A stretch of 64,000 bases of DNA from Citrobacter tructae (GTDB taxonomy: Bacteria; Pseudomonadota; Gammaproteobacteria; Enterobacterales; Enterobacteriaceae). Position 1 is the stretch's first letter. Each line of letters begins with the position of its first letter. The position numbers and the translations under genes are program-made. The stretch spans positions 4,030,001 through 4,094,000 of the forward strand of contig NZ_CP038469.1 of NCBI RefSeq assembly GCF_004684345.1, read 5' to 3'. The notes below the pieces were generated by a model. It did no database searches. It saw nothing but the letters and a program-made list of their open reading frames with translations, and was not told the DNA's origin. This document shows, in pieces, positions 52,878 through 60,480 of this stretch.

Positions 52878-55800
52878 ATGAACGATGTCAAAAAGCCTGA
52901 CCTGAAATATATCCTCAAGCAAATCCCTATACCACAAACGGATGACGACGGTGTCAACGTCAATATACTATCCAACCATCTGTTTCCATTCGGTATCCGT
53001 ACCTTCGATGCTAGCTTTAACAACTTGGTCACAGGGCAAGGTAAGTCTTGTGCCACAGACCTTTCCTTCCTGCGCTTTTTTGATTCCTCGTTTCACGCTG
53101 GATACGCAGGGATGTGGTCGGTTATAGATCCGCCGTCATGGATTATTAGCAACCGGACCGCCAATTTCTTATCCGCAGTTGAAGTGAAAAAAGGTACCGA
53201 TCCGGTGCTCGACATAGGTCTGGATGATGTGTTTGGCACGCCGTCGCCGCAGGAAGTTATTGAGCTGACACCGAGATCCAAGGTTTCTACGCTGACTCCG
53301 GACAAGAGCACGGAGCCTGACGGCATGAACACCAAGTTGAAATCTGCCGATCCCACTATTTTAGCGCGCAAGGAAACGTCGACGAAAGCCGATGACGATG
53401 ACGATGACAATGACAATGACAATGACAATGACGATGTCGGCGGCGACGGTGCTTTCTCGCTCACCGCCAGTGATGTCGCCAACCTGAAGAATCTCGTAAA
53501 CGGGCTTGAAGGAGGTGAAGACAACGATGCACTCGGGATCCGCGATCTCGAAGGCACCGGCAATAACCGTGTTCACCTTGACTATGGATCAGCAGATCAA
53601 CCGTTCATACGACTCACAGATGCGCACTACGGTGCCTACAATGAGACGACTCACAACCGCGACATCAATCCCTTGTTCTCTGGGCTGGATCCTCGTGCCA
53701 TCAGCAATGTCCTTGGCGCACAGGAAGCAAACCTTTCTGGCAACGCCGCTGGCGTGAACAGCTTATTCACGGCCTTCGGTCAGTACTTCGATCACGGTCT
53801 CGATTTCCTCGGTAAGGGAGGTAACGGAACGATCCAGATTGGTGCTCCGGGCTCGGTTCCAAATCCCGCGGACCTGACTCGCGGCACCGTTGACAGCATT
53901 GATGCCAATGGCATCCCGCAGCATCTCAATAAGACATCGCCATTCGCTGACCAGAACCAAACTTATGGCTCGAACGAACTCGTCGGCCAGTTTCTGCGAG
54001 AAGGCGATGGACTGGGAGGATTTACGGGCAAGCTGTTAGAGGGCGGAGTGGATCCATCAAATCCAAATTTCAAGCTGCTGCCCACTCTGAGTGAACTGAT
54101 CCTGCATCATTGGAACAACAACACGCTGTTTACCGATAGCTCGCTGCCGGGCGATCACAGCGTGACCTTCCAGGAGTACTTCGCCGGACTGGTCGACAGC
54201 AATGGCGTTATCAACCAAGCGATGCTTCCTGCCATGACCTCTAATTTTATGGGGAGTGGCTTTGCGCTGCTGCTCGACACCAACCCCTTTATCAACCTGC
54301 TCGACCATTACGTGGCGGGTGATGGACGTGCGAACGAGAACATCGCACTAACCGCGATCCACAACATCTGGGAGCGGAATCACAACTTCCATGTCAACGG
54401 ATTGCTCGAAGCCGGATTTGATGGAACAGCTGAAGAGCTTTTCCAGGCTGCCAAGATCATCAACGAAGCTGAATATCAGCGCGTTATTTACACCGACTTT
54501 GCCAACAAGTTGCTTGGTGGCATGAGAGGCGAGGGCGATCACGGCTTCGCCGAGTACAATCCGGAAGTGGATGCACGAGTCTCGCACGAGTTCGCGACTG
54601 CAGCTTACCGGTTCGGTCATTCGCTGATAGGGCAGACGCTCACGGTGTTAGATGCTCAGGGCAATGCAACGCAGGTTCCGCTGTTCGACGCATTCCTCAA
54701 CCCGACGAACGATACGAGCGCGTTCACCTTGCCCAAAGCGCAATTGCCTTACTCTCCACAGCCAGGCTATGAGCAACTGGGTGTCGCCGGGATCATTGCC
54801 GGTGGTGTTGTCCAGCCTGCGGAAGAAGTCGACGTCAATATCGTCGATGCTGTCCGAAACGACCTCGTTCGCATGAGTGCTGACGTGTTCGCCTTCGACG
54901 TCGCCCGCGAGTGGGACGTCGGTCTGGGTTCGATGAACCAGATCCGGGCCGAGCTAATGGCCTCTCGCGATCCGTATGTGATGGAGGCGGTCAGCTTTGC
55001 CAGCGATCTCACACCCTACAGTTCGTGGGAGGACTTCCAGGCACGGAACAATCTCAGCGACACAGTCATTGGGCAATTCAAACAGGCCTATCCAGACCTC
55101 GTGCTGGAGGATGCTCAAATTGCAGGCTTCCTGGCGGCGAATCCTGGCTATAAATTTGTTAACGGAAACACCGTCAAAGGCATCGACAGAGTTGATCTGT
55201 TCGTAGGCGGACTCGCCGAGAAGCACATCAATGGCGGTGTGGTTGGCCAGACTTTCTGGGTCATCATCCACGAGCAACTTGACCGGATCCAGGAAGGTGA
55301 CCGGCTGTATTATCTCGACCGCGTGGAGCATCTGGATCTCTACGACGTCATCGAGGAGCAGGGCTTTGCCGGGATCGTGGCACGCAACACGGGCCTGACC
55401 AATCTTCCCGAGAACATCTTCGGGACGAGCCGGCTCGATAATCCGCCGGTCGTAGTCAACCGCAACGTCGTCCTCAATGGCGGGAACGGCATTGACGTTC
55501 TCAGTGGTGGGCTCGGCGATGACGTTCTCAATGGTGGGGGCGGCAACGACACGCTCAACGGTGGGGCCGGCAACGATATTCTCAACGGCGGAACTGGCGC
55601 TGATGTGATGACGGGCGGTTTCGGCAATGATACCTATATAGTTGATAATGCTGGTGATGTTGTCGCGGAAGGTCTTGATGGCGGGACGGATGTTGTCCAG
55701 ACCACCCTCCACAATTACACGTTGGCCAATAACGTTGAAACACTGGTGTTCACCGGGACAGGCGCTTTCACCGGCAGAGGGAATGCCATTGCCAACACCA

Positions 55801-56654
55801 TCAATGGTGGCAGCGGTAATGACTTTTTGTATGGTCTGGGAGGAAACGACACGCTCAACGGTGGGGCAGGAAATGACACCCTTGATGGTGGTGACGGAGC
55901 CGATAACCTTCAGGGTGGGGCCGGCAACGATAACATGCTGGGTGGCGCGGGTAACGATAGACTCGACGGTGGCCAGGGCGCTGATAGCATGGCAGGGGGG
56001 GCCGGAGATGATGTTTATCTGGTTGATCATGCTATGGATACTGTCAAGGAAGGCCTTAATGGCGGGATGGATGTAGTCCAGACCACCCTCCACAATTACA
56101 CGTTGACCAATAACGTTGAAACACTGGTGTTCACCGGGACAGGCGCTTTCACCGGCAGAGGGAATGGCATTGCCAACACTATCAACGGTGGCAGCGGTAA
56201 TGACTTTTTGTATGGTCTGGGAGGAAACGACACGCTCAACGGTGGGGCAGGAAATGACACCCTTGATGGTGGTGATGGTATAGATAACCTGCAGGGCGGG
56301 ACCGGTAACGATAACATGACAGGCGGAGCGGGTAACGACAGACTCGATGGTGGCCAGGGTGCTGATATCATGGCAGGAGGTTCCGGGAATGACATCTTCG
56401 TCTTTAGCCAAAGCTTTGGGCGAGACCGTATTACCAACGGTTTCGATAGTAATCCCAGCGGTGGACAGGACTACCTCGATCTGAGTTTATTAGGCATTGG
56501 TGTGGCGAATTTTGCCAGCAGCGTCAAGATTGCCGGAGGAGCCAGTAACAGTACCGTAATTACCATCGGCGATCCTGCTAATGGCAATGTCATTACTTTA
56601 GAAAATGTGAACTCTAAAAGCGTCGATATTGATGATTTTATTCTAATCGGATAA
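52878..56654 (+). CDS. RTX haem peroxidase (type I-secreted animal-peroxidase family)
   Basis: About 1258 residues. Order (numbering from this start): leader of about 165 residues, an Asp/Asn linker near 172-188, a bacterial animal-type haem peroxidase domain (about 200-830), then RTX repeats (about 870-1200). Peroxidase signs are the distal His in Phe-Gly-Gln-Tyr-Phe-Asp-His-Gly, the catalytic Arg region Ala-Ile-His-Asn-Ile-Trp-Glu-Arg-Asn-His-Asn, and the proximal His in Ala-Tyr-Arg-Phe-Gly-His-Ser-Leu. The RTX part has Gly-Gly-x-Gly-x-Asp nonapeptides for calcium. The tail Ile-Asp-Asp-Phe-Ile-Leu-Ile-Gly fits a C-terminal secretion signal. No signal peptide. ATG 52878 was chosen because GAGAGA is seven bases upstream; 52872 is an alternative. 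Only a broken transporter follows. Confidence 0.88.
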   Translation: MNDVKKPDLKYILKQIPIPQTDDDGVNVNILSNHLFPFGIRTFDASFNNLVTGQGKSCATDLSFLRFFDSSFHAGYAGMWSVIDPPSWIISNRTANFLSAVEVKKGTDPVLDIGLDDVFGTPSPQEVIELTPRSKVSTLTPDKSTEPDGMNTKLKSADPTILARKETSTKADDDDDDNDNDNDNDDVGGDGAFSLTASDVANLKNLVNGLEGGEDNDALGIRDLEGTGNNRVHLDYGSADQPFIRLTDAHYGAYNETTHNRDINPLFSGLDPRAISNVLGAQEANLSGNAAGVNSLFTAFGQYFDHGLDFLGKGGNGTIQIGAPGSVPNPADLTRGTVDSIDANGIPQHLNKTSPFADQNQTYGSNELVGQFLREGDGLGGFTGKLLEGGVDPSNPNFKLLPTLSELILHHWNNNTLFTDSSLPGDHSVTFQEYFAGLVDSNGVINQAMLPAMTSNFMGSGFALLLDTNPFINLLDHYVAGDGRANENIALTAIHNIWERNHNFHVNGLLEAGFDGTAEELFQAAKIINEAEYQRVIYTDFANKLLGGMRGEGDHGFAEYNPEVDARVSHEFATAAYRFGHSLIGQTLTVLDAQGNATQVPLFDAFLNPTNDTSAFTLPKAQLPYSPQPGYEQLGVAGIIAGGVVQPAEEVDVNIVDAVRNDLVRMSADVFAFDVAREWDVGLGSMNQIRAELMASRDPYVMEAVSFASDLTPYSSWEDFQARNNLSDTVIGQFKQAYPDLVLEDAQIAGFLAANPGYKFVNGNTVKGIDRVDLFVGGLAEKHINGGVVGQTFWVIIHEQLDRIQEGDRLYYLDRVEHLDLYDVIEEQGFAGIVARNTGLTNLPENIFGTSRLDNPPVVVNRNVVLNGGNGIDVLSGGLGDDVLNGGGGNDTLNGGAGNDILNGGTGADVMTGGFGNDTYIVDNAGDVVAEGLDGGTDVVQTTLHNYTLANNVETLVFTGTGAFTGRGNAIANTINGGSGNDFLYGLGGNDTLNGGAGNDTLDGGDGADNLQGGAGNDNMLGGAGNDRLDGGQGADSMAGGAGDDVYLVDHAMDTVKEGLNGGMDVVQTTLHNYTLTNNVETLVFTGTGAFTGRGNGIANTINGGSGNDFLYGLGGNDTLNGGAGNDTLDGGDGIDNLQGGTGNDNMTGGAGNDRLDGGQGADIMAGGSGNDIFVFSQSFGRDRITNGFDSNPSGGQDYLDLSLLGIGVANFASSVKIAGGASNSTVITIGDPANGNVITLENVNSKSVDIDDFILIG
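53391..53437 (+). repeat. GACGAT/GACAAT microsatellite in the peroxidase linker
   Basis: Six-base units GACGAT and GACAAT repeat about eight times in frame and encode Asp-Asp and Asp-Asn pairs. Because the unit is a multiple of three, slippage would change linker length but not the frame. Confidence 0.75.
55689..56450 (+). repeat. Two-copy 381-bp tandem repeat in the RTX region
   Basis: The stretch from 55689 recurs from 56070 with the same order (GATGTTGTCCAGACC against GATGTAGTCCAGACC, and so on), a 381-bp period equal to 127 codons. The first 210 bp of the two copies are almost identical at DNA level. Each copy holds several calcium-binding nonapeptide motifs. Confidence 0.8.
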
Positions 56655-56664
56655 GGAGAAGACT

Positions 56665-56892
56665 ATGCCGCGCCAGCATACGCCAACAGAACTGAAGGAG
56701 TTATTAAAGGGAACGAAAGCCACCTTTATAATGCTTTTTTTTAGTTGTGTTATCAATATGCTTATGCTGGCGCCTGTAGTTATATATGTTACAGGTCGAT
56801 CAAGTCTTCAACGTGTTGTTGGTCAGGTAGAATGCTCACTTTTTTGGGGGGATCCTGGTGGCGATGGTTGTAGTAAAATGTCGGTTTTGTGA
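56665..56892 (+). pseudogene. Broken type I secretion ATPase/permease gene
   Basis: The start sits 11 bp after the peroxidase stop, with AAGGAGA before the ATG. The N-terminus (Glu-Leu-Lys-Glu-Leu-Leu-Lys-Gly-Thr-Lys, then Val-Ile-Asn-Met-Leu-Met-Leu-Ala-Pro) is typical of PrtD/HlyB-type permeases. After Leu-Ala-Pro the annotated frame departs, but another frame continues as Tyr-Met-Leu-Gln-Val-Asp-Gln-Val, the next conserved stretch (normally Tyr-Met-Leu-Gln-Val-Tyr-Asp-Arg-Val). So a frameshift near 56780 broke it, and an IS1-like piece follows. The peroxidase therefore lacks its linked exporter. Confidence 0.7.
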
Positions 56893-57011
56893 GAAAGCGA
56901 AGTCCGTCAAAAAATACGGAACCAGGAAAGGAGGTCGCAGACTGCTACGCTCAATTCGCTGGATAAATAAATCACTAAATTTAGCGAGTCATTTTTCAAT
57001 ACATTACAACT
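56864..57011 (+). mobile_element. IS1-family (InsA-like) remnant
   Basis: A 49-codon frame reads Met-Val-Val-Val-Lys-Cys-Arg-Phe-Cys-Glu-Lys-Ala, then Val-Lys-Lys-Tyr-Gly, the zinc-finger start of InsA proteins, but it loses similarity after about residue 26. No intact inverted repeat or insB part was seen. It lies where the transporter gene breaks off. Confidence 0.5.
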
Positions 57012-57176
57012 AAAGTACTAAAATAGTCTGTTATTTTGCAATAGATACTTCTTCGCACCTATCATAAATATATAAGTCGGTAAAAACAGAGCATTGGGCA
57101 ATGGATTGTTGCGAGTTTATTTTAGAAAAATAAGTAAATATTGATCTGATAACTCATAATTTTTAGGAGATAAATA

Positions 57177-57451
57177 ATGTCAATTACTCGATAGGTTTTA
57201 TTCCTAAAGAACTAAATCTTGGGGTCAGTCCAGCAAGTCAGCAAACCATGTTATCTCTCATTGGCAATCCGTGAGCTCTATATAGCTCGGAATGCCAGAA
57301 CCCTGCTAACCCGCGTATTTCAGCACAAATGGTAACAGCTGAAATTAGCCGTCTGAAGGTGACTGGTCTGGATATAGCAGTTAAATCCTTGAATGAAGTT
57401 ATGTCCGATATCGAGAAAGAGGTAATCATGCAGGTTTACCCGCCGCTGTAG
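57177..57451 (+). pseudogene. Decayed gene resembling an M15-type peptidase N-terminus
   Basis: TTTTAGGAGATAA precedes ATG 57177, but that frame stops after five codons. The next frame (57179-57451) reads about 90 codons with one internal TGA (57269-57271), giving Tyr-Ser-Ile-Gly-Phe-Ile-Pro-Lys-Glu-Leu and Gln-Met-Val-Thr-Ala-Glu-Ile-Ser-Arg-Leu. This resembles, in my recollection, the start of an M15-family peptidase. A frameshift, a stop and lost 3' end mark it as a pseudogene. The family call is tentative. Confidence 0.4.
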
Positions 57452-57475
57452 TGCGTTTAGTGTCACCTTTGCTTG

Positions 57476-57495
57476 TACTGTGTTTATATACAGAA
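57476..57495 (+). promoter_or_regulatory. LexA box
   Basis: TACTGTGTTTATATACAG has the exact CTGT-N8-ACAG layout with flanking A/T as in LexA sites. It lies 19 bp before the next gene's ATG and overlaps a possible -10 (TATATA). Confidence 0.75.
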
Positions 57496-57513
57496 TGAAG
57501 AGGAGGTGTGGTC

Positions 57514-57753
57514 ATGGCCCGCCAAAGCGATATCCCTGCTGCGTTCCTCGTGGCTATCCAGGTGAGCGCGAAAGGCTACCAGTTTTTGCACACGCGTGAT
57601 TTTATTCGCGAGTTGCGCGCACGGGGTTGGCATTATTCCGAAAGTGAGGCGAATCAGTGGATCGAGAGATATCAGTGCGATTTTGTTTATAAAACCGCGC
57701 AGGAAACGGAAAACCGGCATTGGATACTGAGAAACATGGGGTGGGTGTGGTAG
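57514..57753 (+). CDS. Small SOS-linked protein of unknown function
   Basis: The 79-residue product is basic and mostly helical, with Gly-Tyr-Gln-Phe-Leu-His-Thr-Arg-Asp-Phe-Ile-Arg-Glu-Leu-Arg, then Ala-Asn-Gln-Trp-Ile-Glu-Arg-Tyr, which could be a winged-helix-like fold. AGGAGG lies eight bases before the ATG. I do not recognise a characterised family. The LexA box just upstream suggests induction by DNA damage. It is the last gene before the ileX terminator. Confidence 0.7.
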   Translation: MARQSDIPAAFLVAIQVSAKGYQFLHTRDFIRELRARGWHYSESEANQWIERYQCDFVYKTAQETENRHWILRNMGWVW

Positions 57754-57790
57754 CGCCGGAAATATTCCCGGCATATCCCCAGAAAAACAA

Positions 57791-57823
57791 AAGGAGCTAC
57801 GTTTTTAGCGTAACTCCTTGTTT
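57791..57823 (-). terminator. Terminator of ileX
   Basis: AAGGAGCTACG and CGTAACTCCTT pair over 11 positions (one G-U) around a TTTTTAG loop, with T-rich flanks on both strands. On the minus strand it follows the CCA end of the tRNA fragment, as expected for ileX. Confidence 0.8.
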
Positions 57824-57827
57824 TATT

Positions 57828-57874
57828 TGGTGGCCCCTGCTGGACTTGAACCAGCGACCAAGCGATTATGAGTC
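57828..57874 (-). other. 3' fragment of tRNA-Ile gene ileX; att repeat
   Basis: The minus strand gives the last 47 bases of the E. coli ileX tRNA (CAT anticodon, T-arm, acceptor strand and CCA), then the match stops at the anticodon stem. The missing 5' part must lie beyond the element to the right. It is the left attachment repeat of the integrated element, next to the integrase gene. The gene is not functional from this fragment alone. Confidence 0.88.
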
Positions 57875-58000
57875 ATAAAATTGGCATGTTTTTAATTGTT
57901 CGTCATTGTCTCTATTCGTATTTTTAATTGTCTATAATCAATCAGTTATGAAGTTGTTTTTGTTTCTGATTGGTTCTCTCATTTCCCCATTGTACTATCC

Positions 58001-58048
58001 TTACCTGACCCGTTACCTGACCCGAAATGGGCATCGGGTCAGGTAACG
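58001..58048. repeat. Tandem and inverted repeats before the integrase
   Basis: TTACCTGACCCG is repeated directly (58001-58012, 58013-58024). The second copy forms, with 58034-58048, a perfect 15-bp inverted repeat CGTTACCTGACCCGA/TCGGGTCAGGTAACG around an 8-base loop. It ends 23 bp before the integrase ATG and could be integrase or AlpA arm-binding sites or a leader hairpin. Confidence 0.85.
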
Positions 58049-58071
58049 CTTATCCTTAGAAAGGTAAACTC

Positions 58072-59388
58072 ATGGCCGCTAATCTTACCGAGACTGCTAT
58101 ACGTGGATTGAAGACAAAAAGCACGGCGTACTACGTGTGGAGTAACAGCGCTCAACGTGGTACTGGCAGGCTTGGCGTTAAGGTTCAGCCTTCAGGCAGC
58201 AAAGTTTTTTATTTCCGTTACTACGTTGAGAAAGGGAAGAAAGAGAAGTTCATCCAGTTGGGCATCTGGCCTGAGATGAAACTGGTGACGGCCAATGAGC
58301 TGGCGAAAAAGTATGGTGCCTGGCTTGTTGAAGGAAAAGAGCCCCAGCAAGAGCTTGAGCAACAGCGCCTGGCCGAACAGCACATCATGCAGATCCATCG
58401 TTCTCAAGGATCGTTTGAAGAACTGGTGCATGGCTACGTTAACAAGATGAAGCTCGACAACAAGCGGACCTGGGCCGATGTCCTGAAGCGTCTTGAAAAA
58501 GAGTGCTACACGGTTATCCCTCGAGAAACCAAAGCGAAGGATGTAACACCTCTGCAGATCAAAACCATCCTCTCAGGCATTATCCAGCGTGATGCGGTGG
58601 TGCATGCTAACCGGATTCGCTCGTATCTGATGGCAGCATTTAACTACGGCTTAAAAGCCGATAACGATCCGATGAATACCAGCGTGGGTATTACGTTCGG
58701 TCTTGAAGTAAATCCGGTATCGGCCATACCAAAACAGTCTTCGGCGGAAAAAGTGGGTGATACATGGTTAACGCTGGAAGAGCTACGTTTTGTCATGGAG
58801 CAGTTCGCTCAGGCAACTAACGTTGGGCCACTGATGCAGCATCTGATTCGCTTCTGTGTTTATGCTGGTGGGCAGCGTCCGTTTGAAATGATTGCCAGCC
58901 AGTGGAGCGCGATTGACTGGCAGCAAAAGACGCTCCTAGTCATTGCCGATGTATCGAAAAACAAACGGGAGCACCTGATCCCGCTGACTGAATCGGCATT
59001 AAGTGAATTAGCCTCAGTGAAAGAACTGACTAAGGAAAGTAACAGCCCCTATATCTTCCCGCTCTCGACGAACGGCGAACGACCGGTGCGTACCGATAGT
59101 CTGGCGCGTTCCATCATGTATTTCCGGGCTTTTAATCCTGAGTTTAAAGTTTTCACGGCGCGAGATTTACGTCGCACCTGTAAAACGTTGATGGGGGAGG
59201 CGGGGATCAGCAAAGAGATCCGCGACCGTATCCAGAATCACGCTTTGAACGACGTTAGCTCGAAACACTATGATCGTTATGATTACCTGACTGAAAAGCG
59301 CAGGGCGCTTGAGATCTGGGAAGATCGGATTAACAACTATCAACGACAGCAGGAAAATAACGTTGTGAATTTGTTTGGACGGAGGTAA
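58072..59388 (+). CDS. P4-type tyrosine integrase
   Basis: The 438-residue recombinase has an N-terminal DUF4102-type arm-binding domain (Arg-Gly-Leu-Lys-Thr-Lys-Ser near residue 10), a core-binding region, and the catalytic part with Arg in Gly-Gly-Gln-Arg-Pro-Phe-Glu (near 269), Arg in Arg-Asp-Leu-Arg-Arg-Thr (near 368), His in Gln-Asn-His-Ala-Leu and Tyr in His-Tyr-Asp-Arg-Tyr (near 401). It integrates and excises the element at ileX. AGAAAGGTAAACTC precedes the ATG. The fic gene follows five bases after its stop codon. Confidence 0.95.
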   Translation: MAANLTETAIRGLKTKSTAYYVWSNSAQRGTGRLGVKVQPSGSKVFYFRYYVEKGKKEKFIQLGIWPEMKLVTANELAKKYGAWLVEGKEPQQELEQQRLAEQHIMQIHRSQGSFEELVHGYVNKMKLDNKRTWADVLKRLEKECYTVIPRETKAKDVTPLQIKTILSGIIQRDAVVHANRIRSYLMAAFNYGLKADNDPMNTSVGITFGLEVNPVSAIPKQSSAEKVGDTWLTLEELRFVMEQFAQATNVGPLMQHLIRFCVYAGGQRPFEMIASQWSAIDWQQKTLLVIADVSKNKREHLIPLTESALSELASVKELTKESNSPYIFPLSTNGERPVRTDSLARSIMYFRAFNPEFKVFTARDLRRTCKTLMGEAGISKEIRDRIQNHALNDVSSKHYDRYDYLTEKRRALEIWEDRINNYQRQQENNVVNLFGRR

Positions 59389-59393
59389 AGGCC

Positions 59394-60008
59394 TTGCCAA
59401 AATATGAGCTTAATTCAGCAGAAGAGCGGTATCAGCCAGGCTCTAACGACCTAGTGCTTGCCAATAAGCTGGGGATCATTGACGAGCAGGAAATGGAGGC
59501 GCTGGAGTCTGGCTTGCTGCTGATGCTGTATGAGCAGCTATTTATTGAGGGCCAGCCACCTGAGGTGCTGGCTTTTGAGCACATCAGTAGGTGGCATCGC
59601 CAATGGCTAGGGAATGTGTACGACTGGGCGGGGAGGCTGCGTAATGCCAACTTGACTAAGGATGGATTTCAGTTTGCTGCTGCCGACAGGATTCCGCTTC
59701 TTCTTGATGGTTTCGAGAAGCGGTTTCTCTCCAGGTCTGGTGAACTGAAATCTCTGTCTCGTCCGGATCTGGTCAATTATCTGGCTGAATGCCACGTGGA
59801 GTTTATTTTGATCCACCCATTCAGAGAAGGTAACGGGCGTCTGTCGAGACTGCTTTGTGATGTGCTGTCGGTTCTGGCAGGGAAGGGCTTACTGGATTAC
59901 AGCTTATGGGATGAGCACAAGGCGTTTTACTTCAAGGCAATACAGGCAGGCGTATCAGGGAACTATGGTCCCATGCTGCAAATAGTGGGCGATATTTTGC
60001 CCGATTAA
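59394..60008 (+). CDS. Fic-domain protein
   Basis: The 204-residue protein has a Fic fold with the AMP-transfer motif His-Pro-Phe-Arg-Glu-Gly-Asn-Gly-Arg (near 141-149), followed by Leu-Ser-Arg. Family members attach AMP or other nucleotides to target proteins and can act as toxins. The start is a TTG nine bases after GGAGG, 5 bp after the integrase stop, so both share a transcript. No inhibitory helix with Ser/Thr-x-x-x-Glu-Gly is obvious at its own N-terminus; Gly-Leu-Leu-Leu near 40 is hydrophobic. It converges on a small gene that may be its antitoxin. Target unknown. Confidence 0.85.
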   Translation: MPKYELNSAEERYQPGSNDLVLANKLGIIDEQEMEALESGLLLMLYEQLFIEGQPPEVLAFEHISRWHRQWLGNVYDWAGRLRNANLTKDGFQFAAADRIPLLLDGFEKRFLSRSGELKSLSRPDLVNYLAECHVEFILIHPFREGNGRLSRLLCDVLSVLAGKGLLDYSLWDEHKAFYFKAIQAGVSGNYGPMLQIVGDILPD

Positions 60009-60163
60009 CGGGCGAGGCCAACGGCTTTCGCCAGTGCCTGATTTCGTTTAAGTTGCTGCTCAATTTTTTGTACAGATACGCCAGTTTCGATCGCGGTTGA
60101 GCTGGCAACGGAGCGATAAATCTGGGCTTTTGTAACTTGCGCGGATGTTGATTGACTACTCAT
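60005..60163 (-). CDS. 52-residue VbhA-like candidate antitoxin
   Basis: The frame is preceded by AAGGAATTCTC and encodes 52 residues. It contains Ala-Ser-Ser-Thr-Ala-Ile-Glu-Thr-Gly, close to the Fic inhibitory motif Ser/Thr-x-x-x-Glu-Gly/Asn but with Thr-Gly after the Glu, and a basic helical tail. Antitoxins of the VbhA family have such a helix. Unusually, it is convergent with fic and overlaps its 3' end by three bases, instead of being upstream in the same operon. Could also be an unrelated small protein. Confidence 0.55.
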   Translation of the reverse strand: MSSQSTSAQVTKAQIYRSVASSTAIETGVSVQKIEQQLKRNQALAKAVGLAR

Positions 60164-60480
60164 TTGAGAATTCCTTATGCTACCTAGCTATAATAGTGGT
60201 ACAGGCTAAGTCTGGCAAGGTTTCTGATAGTATTGTAACACTTATAATTACAACATATTCGATTAGAAAAATTTAATAATTATTCGATAATTATTGATCC
60301 TGCTCAGATTACTTCTTTAGCCCACCTCAGTATCTCTATGCAATCTGTTAAATGTGACACATGTAAAAAACTCTAATGTGAATGGCTTTTTAGTGCTGTA
60401 CTAATCGAATATCAATTGCGATGATAGCAATGAGTCAAAAGTACGACAGAAATTAAGTCCTCTAGTGTTGGGAGTTGATA
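60164..60480. other. A+T-rich gap
   Basis: This 317-bp region probably holds divergent promoters for the small VbhA-like gene and the following gene. No coding frame, tRNA or clear dyad was found. Confidence 0.4.

Noticed and set aside
55480..56420. Repeats that could look like a CRISPR array
   Set aside because: They are in-frame RTX nonapeptide repeats of a protein, with no regular spacers of unique sequence. No CRISPR array or cas gene is in the window.
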